Below, piece by piece: positions 35,001 through 50,000 of a DNA stretch of 64,000 bases. The notes under the pieces are model-generated. The model made no database searches. It had not been told where the DNA came from and was given only the letters and a program-made list of their open reading frames with translations. Position 1 is the stretch's first letter, and every line of letters begins with the position of its first letter. The stretch spans positions 22,242,501-22,306,500 of the forward strand of contig CM057476.1 in the NCBI GenBank assembly GCA_030035585.1, read 5' to 3'. The position numbers were made by a program, and so were the translations under genes. Source of the DNA: Dugong dugon. Its lineage: Eukaryota > Chordata > Mammalia > Sirenia > Dugongidae.

Positions 35001-38000
35001 GATACTCATCATCTACTCCTGGACTCGTAGAGCCCCGAGAGATCCTCCCATCTAGGGTTCCTTAACCTTTTTTGAGTGACTAACCCTTGAGAATCTGACA
35101 AAACACACAATTGCAGATCCCTGGAGCCCATCATGGACCCGCTGGGGAAAGGTATTATTCTGAAGAGGTACCTCTGGAGAGAGTTTGGTACAATCTTGCC
35201 TTCTCATTTATGTATTGAAAAAACATACTTCATTATAAGTTAGCTTTATTTTTTTCTTTTATATTACAGATAGGACATTATACTGATTTTTTTTTTAATA
35301 TATAGGTTGGTCATATTACTATGAATTTCATTTCAGAATAGTAAAAGTGACACCAGAAATCATTTGTTATGAAAAGGGGAGTGTTTGTCTTTAGGATTTG
35401 GAACCACTGCTGAGGGGGAGGGTCCATGGACCCAGATTAAGGTCTCCTGCTCTGGTCCACTCCCCTCATTTTAAGGAGAAAGCAAAATCTCATTATTTAG
35501 AGACACTAGAGAGTTAGTGACAGAACTGGGCTCAGAAATCAGGTCTCTTCACACCCAGCAATGCCTGGCAGTGCTATTTAACCCTCATATGGTGATTCAA
35601 GTCTTCTGGACCACACTGTACACTCCTGGTGGACAGAGTCCAGATCTTTTTTTCTGAGTCTCTTTCTATGCTTAGTAGAGTATTCTACACTCAGTAGGCC
35701 CTCAGTAAATATTAGTTGAGTGAAAAAAAGTGAAATCCATTCAGACTTTGTTTCTCCTCCTCAGTAAGTTAGTATTCTTAGACAAGGACCAGAGAAGCCT
35801 GGGAGGGTTAACGTGCTTTTGCAATTGGAGTTTAATTTCTCCACTGGATGATTATGTTCCACTCTGCAGGGGTCACCTAGTTCTCCAAGGGCATTGCCCT
35901 CCTCCAGGTGAGCTTGCAACCTAACACTGGGTTTCCCTGGGCTCAGGTTAGCTGAGCCAAACTCCAGACAATAGCTGAGCCCACCTCATTGTCTTAACAC
36001 CTGGGAAGGGTAAATGGATGCTATGGCCTGACTGTGCTCCTCCTGGGAATGGGAAACAAGCAGAGCAAGGCCCTGCAGGCAGATGAAGGTTCCTGTTGGG
36101 AATGCAGCCAAGAGGAGCTGAAATAAATTTGGGATTTGCAAACCTAAACCTGATTAAGTTAGAGCTATGGCCTTTTCTCGGGCTGTGTCCTTCAGAGACA
36201 ATAGAGGCGATAAAGGGGTAATGAGCAGTGCTGGAAAATGGGTAGTATGGCTGTGTGATCTTGGAAAATCACTTTCCTGGCCTGGGACTCCACCTTCTCC
36301 ACAATCAAATCAAGGGATGGACCTGATAATCTCCAGGACAGTCTCTGACCAAGTCCGGGACCAGGACTGTAGGTTCTCTGGTGTCTTCTGTCTTTTGGTG
36401 TCTACACAAGCTTCTCTGTGCAAAATGAAATTCAAGCTTGTATGTTCAAAGTGCTCTATCCTCTGTGGATGACAGTATCAGGGCTGGTGCAAAGCCTTTA
36501 TTCTTGCTGAAGCACACAGTATACGCCTTCTTCCCCAGGCCCTGGCTGCTCACTAAGAATACACCCCCTCCCTAGGGAGCCATATTGTATCACAGAGCAG
36601 CTGTGAAGAGGGGGCAGTAGAGACTGAATGTTGCCTGGGATGTGGGTGAGGAGGCAGAATCTGAGGTTGGGTGATGTGTGGACACAGCCGAGACATCTGT
36701 TGAGCTAGTTCAGATCTCTTGGTGGTGCTGCCATGGAGATGGGGCACAGAGCTTCTCCATCCCTCAGCACTATCTCAGGGACAGCCCCTCTCCCCCAGGC
36801 CTTGCCCTGCTAATAATAATGGTGGCTACAGTGTGTTGGGTGCTTAGTATATGCCAGGCATCACGCTAAGTGCTACACAGACCTTATCACATTTAATCAT
36901 CATCGTATTCCTGTGAGGCTGAAAATTTGATCTTCATTTTAGCAGTCAGGAAACTGAAGCTCAGGGAGGTTCAGCCACTTGCCTAAAGCAAGTCCGATAA
37001 GCCCTTGCTCTCATCGTTTTCCACACCTGGCCCCTTGTCTCTGACAGAAAGAACAAACTGGAGATTTGATGGGCAGGAGTGGGAGGGTGTTTATCTGGTT
37101 TTCCTGCTTGTAAACGTGGCCATTGTCAACCAGCTGGGTCACCTGAACAAGTCATTTCCAAGGAGGGCTTTGAACTAGTTCATTCTGGTTCGAAGCCCTG
37201 CTGAGAATTTTCATTTCCACCCTAGATATACTGAATCAGAATCTACAGTTTAACAAGATCCTCAGGTGATTCTTATGTATAACTTCCTGGGAACAACCGT
37301 TGGAAGCCCTGTTTCCAAGCCTAGGTTTCCTCATCTGTGCAAGGAGAAGGGTGAACTGATGGAGAACCACTTCTAGCTCTAACAGTCTGGGATCATAAAT
37401 TCATGGAGGAAGAGGGACCTCACAGGCAGAAACAGAGCAAGGGATTCAAGGCACTGCCAAGACAGATACTTACAGATGCCAGGATCGCTGCAGGTGAGAG
37501 TCCCATCCTCTGGCACCATGTGGGCATTGTACCTCTGGTTGGACAACACTTCTGTCATCTCCCCTGCCCGCTGTCGCTCCCCCATCTTGGTCTTCAGGAA
37601 AATCCCAAAGCCGATGTCTGCCCCATCCGATGCAAACTGCCACCTGCAGGGTATGCCCACCCATTAAGATATAATCCTTCTGTGTGTGCCCTCTCTGGAG
37701 TCCCAACACCAGGACTTCTCCCACCCCAGCACACCCCTGGTGCCTACAGATGGGAGGTTCAGGTAACCTGGAAGGCACAGGCCCCTACCTGAGGACACAG
37801 CCAGGGAAAAGGATCTCATACTCCACTTGGTGAGAGGAGCCACGGGCAATCTGCACACTGTGTTCATACTGCTGTTTTACCTGGTCTCGCACATAGTACT
37901 TCTTGGGGATGTCACCCCCGTAGTTGATCTAGAAGCAGAGCATGAAGTAAGCTGGAATGTGGATTTGAGCCAAGCTCCCCTGTTCATCTCCAGCCCCCAG

Positions 38001-41000
38001 TGGCCCATACCTTGGATTTGCACTTGGGGTTTCCGTCAGGGTCAGTCATGGTACCCCCGTACTCCACAGGCAGCTGGTCAGGGCTAATATGTTTCAGTAA
38101 AACCTCCTTCCAGTTTGCTGGCAGGAGAGGGAAGGAAGAAGACAGACCTGTCACCACTAGGCAAGAGTTCATGGCCCTGGCAGTCTGCACAAAGGAGACA
38201 GAAAAAAACTATGCACCTCCCACGTACAACACAGGCATTAGGAGCAGTAGGGACATGATGCGTGCACCGTACTGTAGAAGGAGCCATCACCAGAGGGTTG
38301 CCTGGCCCTGGACCAGGAATCAGGAGACCTGCATTCCTGTCCTCATTGCCTCTGACCAGCTGTGTAATCTTAGGAAAATCACTTCATTCTGAACCTAGCT
38401 AAGAAGAGAACTTGTTCCTCCTGCCCTGCAGGGTTATGGGAATGAAGTGAACCACGTTCTGGAGAGAGCTTTGTAAACTTTAAAGTGCTCCACACGTATG
38501 ATAGTATTATCATGCCCAGGAAGGTGATACAAACATTTGAAGTGCCAGCAGGAAGGGACAGAGAAAGGGGGGGAGGGCATTCCATGCAGAGGGAACAGCA
38601 TGTGTGGAGGGCAGGAAGGCCTGAATCAACTTGCACTGTTCTGGTTAGACTGAACTCCATGAGGGTGGCTCCTGTGTCTCTTGTTCCTCACTTCAGCCCA
38701 CATGTGGTTGTCTCAGTCGTTACTGACTGACCAAATGAATCACTGTAGAGTGACTCCTTGCGTGGCTGCCCTTGGCTTTCCCCCAGCCAGTTTCACTTCT
38801 GCTCCTGTTGTTCTGGGCTGTTTAGCTGCCAGTGATTTGGCTTATTATCTTTCTAAGCAAGCCCTTTCCTGGCTAGAAGAGTATGACTCCAGTGCAACCA
38901 GTGCTGAGAACCACTTCTCTGCCAATCCAAATTCCTAAACAAATTCCAGCCAAGTGCAGTATTTTGATACTAGAACCCTTTCCATGCTGACTATATAGAC
39001 TATATGTGGGCACCAGCTCCAAGCCATGGGGTACAACCCAGTGTCCTCTGCCCTCATGCTGGCTGGAAACCTACAGTGTCTGTCCAGGGTCTTCCAGCCC
39101 TCAGGTGGACATGAGACCATGCAACTCCTGGGAACACAGTCTCTTGTGATCTTCAGGTGATTTAATCTGTGCTGCTAAGCTCCACTGACCATCTCAAAGG
39201 GAATTTCTTTCCTGCTCCGTTGAAGATTCTGTACCTTCTCAGCCCAAGGCAGGTTGGGATGAAAGAGTTTCAGGTGTGGGTGGGAGAACAGACTGAACCT
39301 CCTATACGGCTCTGCTGCCAGGAAACCAAACTGTCTCATGCACATGGTGGGTGGTAGCAGCAGAAAATCCAAAAATCATAAGCCTTTTGCTCAAATTTTG
39401 TATTTCTTCCCCCAGCTCAGCTGGAGAGTTGGGATAAGGCCAAGAAGATTATTCCCATCTTATAGAGAGATTAACTGAGGCAACATGAAGCAGAACTCGC
39501 TGTCAGAGTTAGGACTAGAACCCAGAAAAGTCCTAAGTTTTCCAAACTGCTTCACTCTCCATGCCAGTGTCTCACTAGCCCACATCTGGAAAAATCTCCA
39601 CTTTTAATGTGTCATCAAGGACCAGAGCTAAAGCTGTTTATACTCGGCCAGAAACTGTCAGACTCCGTAATTACCTACTTCCAAGTTCAACTCTTCAGGT
39701 GGCATAAAGCCTTCCATGAGCCAGTCCCAGTCTACCCTTCTAGCTCTTTCTCCCAGTACTTCACTTCATGCTCCAGCCAAACTGAACTCCTCTCTGTCTG
39801 AGGCAAATTTGACTCCTCTTTGTCCTCCTTGCTGGGTTTTGGGTCATACTTTCCCCTATGCCCTGAAGTTCTCTCTGCTTTCTTGCATATCCAATCCCTG
39901 TTGACGTGCTTCTCTGCCAACCTCATTAATCACTTCTTTTCAGTCTCCCTGGTGGGTTCCTCTTTCTCTGCCTGCTCTTGAGCTTAGATATGTCCTCAAG
40001 GTTCCATTGTCAGCCTCTGTTCTTTGGTGGACAGTCTTATCTACTTTAAAGGTTTGGGCTACTGCCTAGATCTGATGGTGCCCAAATCTCCAGACTGGAG
40101 TTCTCTCCGAAGCTTCAGGCTCAAGTATTCCCAATATCTGTGTATCTCCCCAAACCCATCCAAACCCATTGCCATCAAGTCAATTCTGACCCATAGCGAC
40201 TCTGTAAGAACAGAGTAGACTGCCCCATAGGGTTTTCAAAGCTGTAAATCTTTACGGAAGCAAACTGCCACGTCTTTCTCCCGTGGAGCGGCTGGTGGGT
40301 TCAAATGGCTGACCTTTCATTTAGTAGCCAAGTGCTTTACCCACTGTGCCACCAGACTCCTGTATATCTCACAGACTCCTCAAATTCAGCTTTAAACCTT
40401 TTCTTCCAGTTGCACAGAATGTATGTTATGTATCACGATCAATTCAGTCACACCAGACACCAAGGAGTCATTTTAGATTCATCATTCTCCCTTACTTCCC
40501 ACATCCAGTCAATCAAGTTCTGCTGTTTTTCTTCCTAAAGTCTAAGCCCATCCTCTCCTCTCTGTCTCCACTGCCACTGCCCTGGTTCAGGCGTGTAATG
40601 CCCCTTGTATGGACAATGGCCACAGTGTGCAAACTTGCACCTATGGCTCTGTGGATCTGTTCTTTACAATCTTCCTAGTATGATGTGCCTCGATTTAAAA
40701 TCTGATCATGGCACTCCCATGCTCAGAGCTCTTCTCTGGCTCCCAGTGGCTTGCAGTCATGTCTCAGCTTCCCCGCATGGTGCCCCGGATTCTCTGTGAC
40801 CTGGATCCTGGTCCTTCTCCAGCTCATCTCTTGACACACCCTGCCTCACACTCCATAAAAACTGCCTATGCCGTGCTGTTGAAGGTCTCTGCTCAATGCT
40901 GTTCTTTCTGCCTTGCTTCATCTGGCGGACGCTTACTCATTTTGCAGCACTCAGCTCAGGCACCCCACCTATGTGAGGTGAGGTGAGTGCCCACTCACTG

Positions 41001-44000
41001 CTCCCATGTACTCTGTGGTCCCCTCGCTCATATTTACCATGTTATACTGTCACATCAGTTTGTGTCTCCCTTCCTTGAGAGGCTGAGAGTTCTTCAACAG
41101 ACTCTGTCTTACTCATCTTTGAAGCCTCAGTACTTAGACCATGGCCTGGTACATAATAGGTGCTTGTTAAATGAAGCCACTGCTAGTTGCCCCCAAGTGA
41201 AAGCAAGCTCTGCTCCTAGGACTTCCGTGGTGCCTTCTCTTGCCTTTCCTAGTGTCCTTTCTAGTTTGTGTCATAGCTTTCTCTCTATAGGTCTTCTCTC
41301 TCTCGTTATTCTGTAAGCTCCTTGAGGGTAAGGACTGGGGTTTCATTCATCTTTGAATCTACAGTGATGAGCCCAATACTTTCTCCTAGAGTGTCTGAGA
41401 GTTCTTGTGAAAACAAATAGGAAGGCTCTGTCCCAGCTTGCTCCTGGGTCCCAAACCAGCAGAGGGAGCCTCTGCCCCTAGTGCTGGGGCCACATTTCTA
41501 AAATCAGCCCTAGTATGCCGAGTGAAATAAGTCACAAAAGGACAAACATTGTATGAGACCACTATTATTAAGAACTCAAGAGAAGGTTTATATACAGAAA
41601 AAAAGCATTCTTTGATGATTACAAGGGTGGGGAGGGAGAAGGAAGGGAAATCACTAACTAGATAGTAGACAAGTGTCAACTTCAGTGAAGGGAAGGAGAA
41701 CATGCAGTATAGGGGAAGTCAACACAACTGGACCAACGCAAAAGCATAGACATTTCCTAGATGCATTCAAACACTTTGAGGGACCAAATCACTGGGGCTG
41801 GGGCCTGAGGACCATAATCTTGGGGGACATCTAGGTCAATTGCATAACATAGTTCATAAAAGAAAATGTTCTACATCCCACTTTGGTGAGTAGTGTCTGG
41901 GGTCTTAAAAGCTTGTAAGCAGCCATCTAAGATACATCTATTGGTACCATCCCACTCAGAGCAAAGGAGAAGAAAACCAAAGACACAAGGAAAATATTAG
42001 CCCAAAGGACTAAAGGACCACATGAACTAAAGACTCCACCAGCCTGAGACCAGAAGAACTAGATGGTGCCCAGCTACCACCAACTATAGCTCTGACAGGG
42101 AACACAACAGAGAGTCATGGAAAGAGCAGGAAAAAAATATAGAACAGAATTCAAATTCACAAAAAACGACCAGACTTACTGGTCTGACACAGACTTGAGG
42201 AACCTCCAAAACTATGGCCCCCTGACACTCTGCTAACCCAGAACTGAAAATGTTCCTGAAATGCACTTTTCAAAGATTAGACAGACCAATAAAACAAAAA
42301 AATAACACAGGTGAGGAATGTGCTTCTTAATTCAATCAAATATATGAGACCAAATGGGTAACTCCTGTTCAAAAGCAGGAAGGAGAAGGCAGGAAGGGAC
42401 AGGAACTGGACAAATGGACACAGGTAACCTGAAGTGGAAAGGGGGAACATGCTGTTGCATCGTGGGGATTGCAACCAATGTCACAAAACAATATGTGTAT
42501 AAATTTTTGAATGAGAAGAAAAAAAAAAGATGGGACGATAAGGGGGCAGGGAAACTAGAGTACTGGAAAGGGAACAAACAGAACACAATTAAAGAGAACG
42601 CTGACACATTATGATAAATATAACTAATGTAACTGAGTAATTTGTGTGAAAATTGTCAAATGGGAACCTAACTGGCTGTGTCAACTTTCACCAAAAACTC
42701 AATAAAATATTATTTAAAAAATAATAATAATATAAAAAGAAAACCAGCCCCAGTTTGGGCCACAGATCATTGTGTGGAGTTGAGAAGAGTCTGGGCCACT
42801 CACCTCCCAGGACCATGATCTTCTTACGAGTGTCCTCACTCAGGAAGGGTTTGATGAGGTTATAGGCCACAGGAAACAGCTTGGGGGCTGGAATAGAGAA
42901 CAGGAGATGAGGTCAGGAACAGTGCCTGGTCTGTCCCTAACAGTGTCTTCCAGAGCCCTCCTCCCTACAGCCCCCAGTGTCAGTCCACATGCCCCTAGTA
43001 CTGTGGAGCCTGGATAGGCTGCCCAGGGTCTGTGGCCCGGCATGCCTCTTACCAGCTAGGAACCTCTTGAGTTCCAGCTTCCTCATCTATACAGTGGGTA
43101 GTCAAATGGTCTCTTTCTATCTCACCTGGCTTTGTGGCTTCTAGGAGGCTGTTGTTGTTAGTTGCCAGTGAGTCAATTCTGACTCAAGGCAACCCCATGT
43201 ATGCAGAGTAGAACTGCTCCATAGGGTTTTCAAGGCTGTGACCTGTTGGAAGCAAATCATCAGGTCTGTCTTCCAAGGCGCCTCTCTGAGTGGGTTTGAA
43301 TTGCCAACCTTTTGGCTAGTAGTCAAATGCTTAACTGTTTGCACCACCCAGGGACTCCTTCAAAGGCAGTAGTAAACATAAAAATATTTGTGAAATGTAA
43401 AGTGGTCTGAATATGTAAAGGATCAGCCTTCTCCGCACGTCCTTAGGCCTGCTTCTTTGGCTCACTCTGTTTTACTCTTCTTAAGCTGCCCCAGTAGCAT
43501 TTTGGCCCTCTTTCCCATTTGGCTTCCTCACAGGAAATTCCCAACTTACCTTTAACAACAAAAAGACGCTTCAGTGTTTCAGGATAATTTTCCTCAAACA
43601 TGGAGAGAAACTGTGGAAACAAAATCACTGATTCCTGCAGGCTCAGACCTCTGCCAAGGAGAGAGGCCCTGAGTCCTCCAGGCTAGAATCTGTCCCTGTC
43701 ACCTCACACATCCCTCAGGGCATCCTAGCAGAGAGGCCCAACTCCCTCCCGCCCCCCCACCCTCACCGCCTCACCTCTCCATAGGCCTCCACAGCAGGCT
43801 TCCAGAGATGCTTGAGGCCAAGCCCCTCGCAGTCATAAATCATGGTGATGGTCTCTATCTTCTTCCCCACCTGCAGGGAATGGAGGAGGAGTCTCACCCA
43901 GCTGCTCCATAGCAGAAACCCACCCCAGGTCAGGGCAAATACTGATTGCTCCACATGCTGAAGAAACAACCAGATCTGGGCAGGGCTGTTCCTAGGGTTT

Positions 44001-47000
44001 TCCAGATTGAGGTAATCAACCCAAGCCAGAATTGTGGCCTAAGCAAGTCACTCTTCCTGCCTAGGTCTCCGTGTTCTCATCCATATCTGGGTGAATCTAG
44101 ATTACATCTGAGGTTCCTTCTGTGCAGCAGCAGGACCTGGGGTGGCCTTCCTCTGAATCGCTAAGCGCTCTCTAGGAAGCATGTGGAGCACTCAGTCCGT
44201 GGGTCCTTATGTGGCCACTTATCTCTTAGACACAGGTCCTCTCTGTCCAACCTAAGCCCAGGAAAGTTGGTCTGTGACAAAGATTTTACTAGCCCTCACA
44301 GAAATAAAGATAATGGAATGAGTTTGTTTAAAAGCAAAATTTATTCAGTTTAAAGGATTGTCCCTTATTCTCACAGTATGCCATTCCTATAGTTTTTGGT
44401 GTTGATTATGGCAATAATAGATACTGTGCTTAAGTCCTTACTTGGCAAAATGAAAACTTGGCAACATTATGTCAGTCCCTAAAATTTGAAATTTCAGTGG
44501 TCTGAAAGTTTGGGCCTAAGCCCTGAAGACATGCTTAAATTGCTGTGTGACATCCCTGCTTCTGCTTGAATGCCTCACCGATAGTTAACTCATTCTCAAC
44601 CATGTCATCCACTCACCTTTGTTGTTTGTCGGCCACACTCCTGCAGAAGCAGCTCACAGTCCCGCATCTTGGTCCTGAGCAGGTCCTGTTTGGTGGCTGA
44701 GAACAGCAGCCCCTTGGCATCCAGAGGTCCAATAATATCGTACCAGACTGGGCAGCCATCTAGGTCACAGCCACACATGCCCCCTGACAGATACTGCTGG
44801 ATCACCTGGGCAAAGACAGAGGCGGTGCTTGGTATGCTGGCCTAGGGCATCCATACCATCCCTGTACCACAGGGCCTGACTATAGGCTCTTCAGCTTCTT
44901 CCCCCACACCCCGCCTCTGGGTGACAATAAATACCCACACTGGGAACCATCAGGCAATGTCACACCTTTCCTCTGAGGGTCTCAGTTTAATAGACCCAGA
45001 ACTCAGATTGGGGTCTAACAGGCCTAGAGTGGGCATGAGGCAGGATAATGTGTCCTCACCTCTGGAGGCTGCCAGCTGATGATGTTGTCAATGTGCTTTT
45101 GCTTTCGGAACTCCGCGTGCTGCAAACACACAGTCAAGGATTAAAAATGTAGGAGGCGGGGGGACCCCTTAATAGGCATCTAGCAATAGGGGACAACATG
45201 AACAGACTACAGGTGGGTCATTAGAGGGCAATAGGCAAGAATGGAAAAGAAGTAATTTTAGAGGTCTTGGCAGAACAGATGATAGAATTCTTGGTTCTTG
45301 GCTGGCTCAGAACTCTGAAAGCTCTCTGTTTCCAAGAGAGGGAGAGCACTGGGTCTCAAAGGGATAAGGCCAGGGATGGATTACCCAATAAGCAAGGTAT
45401 GCCCGAGTTTACTTGTGCTTACGTACTAATTTGTAGTACACAATTTCACCTGTTTTTCACCACATCATGTGATATTGTGCACTACAGCATTAGTAAATAA
45501 ACACAGTGAAGCCTGTGCATACCTTGCTTACCGGTTAATCTGCCCCTGGATAAGGCAATACTGGCTGGCTAATACTCAGGTATGTCACACAAGCCAAAGG
45601 CTGCAATTAGGATGAGTGGGGTGAGCAAAAGAGGTCCAAGCAAGGTGTGATTCTGGTGGGGAGGAACTGAGGTAACGGTAGGATGCAGAGCCAAATGGAT
45701 CTCACCTTCCGGAGCATGGCCTCTGACTTTTGCAGGTCAAAGCTTCTTGCTGTAACAGGGAAACATGGTTGGAATCAGGCCAGCAGACTATCTGGGTGTC
45801 CAAGGATGGAGAGGTTTCCCTAGTCCCATGCTGGGGCCAGCTCCTCTCAGTCATCTCCCCAGCTGACTCTTAGGTCATCCCACAGGCAGAAGCTAATGCA
45901 AAGACCTTCAATGAGGGCTTCTAGAAAACCTCAGCTCCTGGGTTTATGGGGACAGCAGGTCATGGTTCAGGGCAGTTGGGGGCAGCATTGTGACTTCATG
46001 GTCAAAAGAGTTTTACCCAAGTGGATGCAGTCAGGTGAATGGTCTTATCTCCCCTCAGGGAAAGTGAACCCTGGACCCCTTATCGATTGGCCTTCCCCCT
46101 TACATGGACAAAGCTTACTCTATCTAGTCCTGAGAATTTGACCCACAGTTCAAAAATAAACATAGCTGCCCCGTAATCTTGAGGTGGAGCTGGAAGAACA
46201 TCCCAGTAGGATACAGGGGTTGCTGAACCTCCTGTCACCCTTGTCATTTCCTCAAAGGACCCATGTGTATACTGAAGGCAAACAAAGACCCCCCCCCCCC
46301 CTCCCAGAGTCCCTAGAGGGTTTTGGAATTAAAGTTCACCTGGGCCACCATTTTATTTTATGCATAAACCCCAATAAATTGTCCCATCCAAACTTGAGCA
46401 CAAAGACCTCACTGCCCACCCCCCCCGCCCCCCGCTTCCTGCTCCCAGATAATCAGTCAATTCTCATTGTACTGAGCTAAGATCCACTCTGGAGACACTC
46501 CGAGAGTGTCACATGACAACTCTTCTAATACTGGCAAATTCTCTGCTGCCAGCCGAAGTCTCCCCTCCAATCATGCTGCCCATCTCAGATCCTTTACCCA
46601 GTCCTCACAGCTTGCTTTCAAGTCCATCCAAATCACTTCCTTTTGGATGTTTTCTGGTTTGCCAGTGCCCTTCTTAGTGTTCTGTCTAAAGCGAGCACAG
46701 CGGCAGGTGTTGTCTGCCCTTCTCCAGTGAAGCCAAAGAGCTTTCTTGATAGCATGTCACACCCTTAACTCAGGTGGAGCTTACAGTTAACTGAAACCCC
46801 CAAATCCTTTTCATCTGTGCTGCTGCTAAGCCTCCAGCCCACATATGGAGAGCTGATTTTCTGGACCTTAAATCCGTCCCTCTCAAATTTCATCTTGTTA
46901 GTTAGTTTCATGTCATCCTTTAAAGACCCTTTGAGATCCAGATTCTGACCAATTTTGCCACCTGACCTATGAACTGCCCCTCCCAGCTGCATGTCCTCTG

Positions 47001-50000
47001 TGATTGGCACCTAGATCTGCTGACAGCCCTGGAACTTGGGCCAGACAGGTTGCCCTCTGGACTATCGCTGGTCCCTTAATCAGTACTCTCCAGAAGCAGC
47101 CAAGTACATTCCCTGACTATGCTGTCGTGTGAAGTCCTATCTTCTCTCTGTGGCCCAAGGGTGCATCACAAGAGATCTGATCCAATGCTATATGTGATTG
47201 GTGCTGGAGACATGTCTGCAGGACTAAACACCCTTCACTCTTGGGAAGTTCTTCTGACTGCCCCTCTTCACATGCTATCATGGCAGCATGGGGCAGGTTT
47301 GAGAGTCATATAACCTGGGTTTGCAACCCAGCTCTTCCACCTTCTCTCTGTTTGACCTTGGTCAAGACACTGACCATCTCTTTCAAATCATCTAATATGC
47401 TAGCAACACTGGAAAATACAAGGCAACATCTTCTCATGAGGAGGGAGCCCAGCTGGACTATGATCTTCCATAGGAACTAGGACACCCTACTGTGAGGAGA
47501 GTCCTTATCTTCTCAGGGAACAGAAGCAGTGGTGAACTGAGCCCCCCTTATTTGCCAGGGTCTCTCCAAGTTGCCACTTGCTCCTGGCGTACCCTGCTGG
47601 GTGCCTCCCCAGGCTGCTGTTTCAGGCCTCTCCAGGGCTCCTGCTGCCCTGCTCGGGGCAGCTCCAAGTGTGGCTTGGTGCTTGTAAGAGAACTCAGCCT
47701 TGGGGCAGCTGTCCTGGGGTCTTGCTTGACCACTCTGTAGTGCTGTGAAATGGGGAGACTCAGACCTGCCTTACTCCCTCACAGGGTTTCCAGGAAATGA
47801 TGATGGAAGTAAAAAGGGTTTGAGAACAAAGGACCAGTTTGGTGGTGAGTTCCCACCATCCCCTTGTTTTATCTTGCCATCTGACTCCTCCTTCCTCGGG
47901 TGCCCAGAGCTCAGCCCCAGTCAGGGGAAGCAGTGGGGACTTCTGTAGCTGCTCTCAATGCCTGGCAGCCACCAGAAAACAGCCCCATGTGGAGGGAAGG
48001 GGGAATAGTGGAACCTGGAGCTCACACCTAGGTTAGAGGAAAGCATTCTGCTGCTGTGCAGACTGCAAATATTTCCTTTAGAATCAAAGGGGGAAACAGA
48101 AAATGTTTCTTTAAAAAAAAAACAAAACAACAAAAACACTAATTGAAATTCACAGTAGGGTCTGAGCAGCCAGAGAAGGCCTGAGCACCTGCCTAGGAAA
48201 TACCAGGCACAAACGAAGCACATGGGAGCCACTTCTGTGTGGAGACAGAGTTTGCCTTCAGGGGGCACCTGCGGCTTACTGGAAAGGGTGCCAGCCTGGA
48301 AATCTGGAGCCCTAGGCTTTTGCCCTCATTCTGCTCCCTATTAGCTGTGTGACTTCAGGTAAGTCCCCTCCCCTCTCAGAGCCTCAGTTTTCTCATCTGA
48401 CTAGTGAGAATGAAAGCACTGTTAGTGTTCCTGTGAGAGGGTAAGCTGTGCCTTCTTAAAGGGCCAGCTGCAAGATGAATCAGGGCTTTGAACCTGTTCA
48501 CTCTGGTTCAAACCCCTGCTGCAAATTTGCACGTCTAATAAGTTCCCAGACAATGCTAATGCTACCGGTTAGGGACCAATTCTGAGAACCACTAGTAGAG
48601 CTATCATACATAAGAATCATCTGAGGATCTTGTTAAAATGTAGATTCTGATTCAGTGTATCTGGGGTGGAAATGCAAATTCTCAGCGGGGGGTTCAAACA
48701 AGAAAGAACCAGTTCGAAGTCCTCTTTCATCCTGCAGCTGGCCCTTTAAGGAGGCCACAGTGTTCCCACTCTCTCCACCCACCCATTCAAGCTACAGCCC
48801 TTTAGCAAACGCTGGGCCAGAATTTCCTCTAGCCCTCTGCTGCCACCCCCATGCTGCCCCTCCACCCTCTCTGGGCAGGCTGGGTGTGTGGGTGGGTTGG
48901 TTTGCAGCTTTTTTGGGAAAAGGAACAAATGACATTTCCCAAAGCACGCTAGGCCCCACATGGCTCTCCTGGCTGCACTTGTGCTCTGGTGTTTGATAGC
49001 AGTTCCTCAAGAGTGTCAGCCAATTAAATTTCTGGAGAGAAGAGGAAAATATATCTCCTTACCTGTCCCAAGACTCCTAGGGAATGTATGTGTATGTTTG
49101 TATAAGTAAATAACCGGGCATGATTAGTACTTAATGTTTCGGAGTATGATTCTACATCATACCTTAATTTCTGGAATTTTCTTTATTGCTTCTACATCTG
49201 GTAATAAACTATCTATAAACTTACGTCAGAAGAACCAGAGAGAGTGGCACATGACGTTTATTACAGGAGAGGAGAGGGAAAAGAATGGAAAGATTTCAGG
49301 AGTTGGGGGCATGCCGGTGATAACCTTGATGCTAATAGAAACGAGTATGCTTCATTTTACATACAGATCTCTGTCATGTCACAACTTGCAACAGGCATGG
49401 CACCCCATCTGGTCCTGTCCTCCCAGAGGAGAAGCCTAGGCCAGAGGTTTGCCCCTGGCCCGGGATGCCACAGCGAGGCCAGGGCAGAGCTGGAAGTAGA
49501 ACTTGGGACTTCTGGAGCCTGGTCATGGTTTGAGAGAGTCTTGTCAGTACAGGTCAGGCTGAGCTCCCTTGTTCCCAGTGCACACTGCCCTCCTTCAAGC
49601 TGTCCAACAGAGCACAAAGGGTTCTAAACTCAGCAGCTCTGCCTCCAACTTTCCACATGGGCCTTTCTTGCTTCACTTTTCCCCCACCCCTTTCCCCAAG
49701 TTGATCAGAAGAGCAGATTTATCAAGAGGCATGGGAAGAACACCAAACTGGTAGTCCACAGACCTGGGTTCTAGTCTTTTCTCTCCCCGCAGCTCACTCA
49801 CTGTGTGATGTAGGATGAGTCACTTCACCTCTCTGAGCCTCAGAGGGTTGACGTAATTTAACTGCCACAGCCTTTTTGGCTCTAAAGGTTGAAAGCTCCA
49901 GATTCTCAGGTTGCCAAGGGCGGGGTTTCCAGAGGGTGCCATTCTGATACCCAGAACGAGCCCCCGTCCCCACCTCCCACTGCCCCTCTTCCCTCACCTC

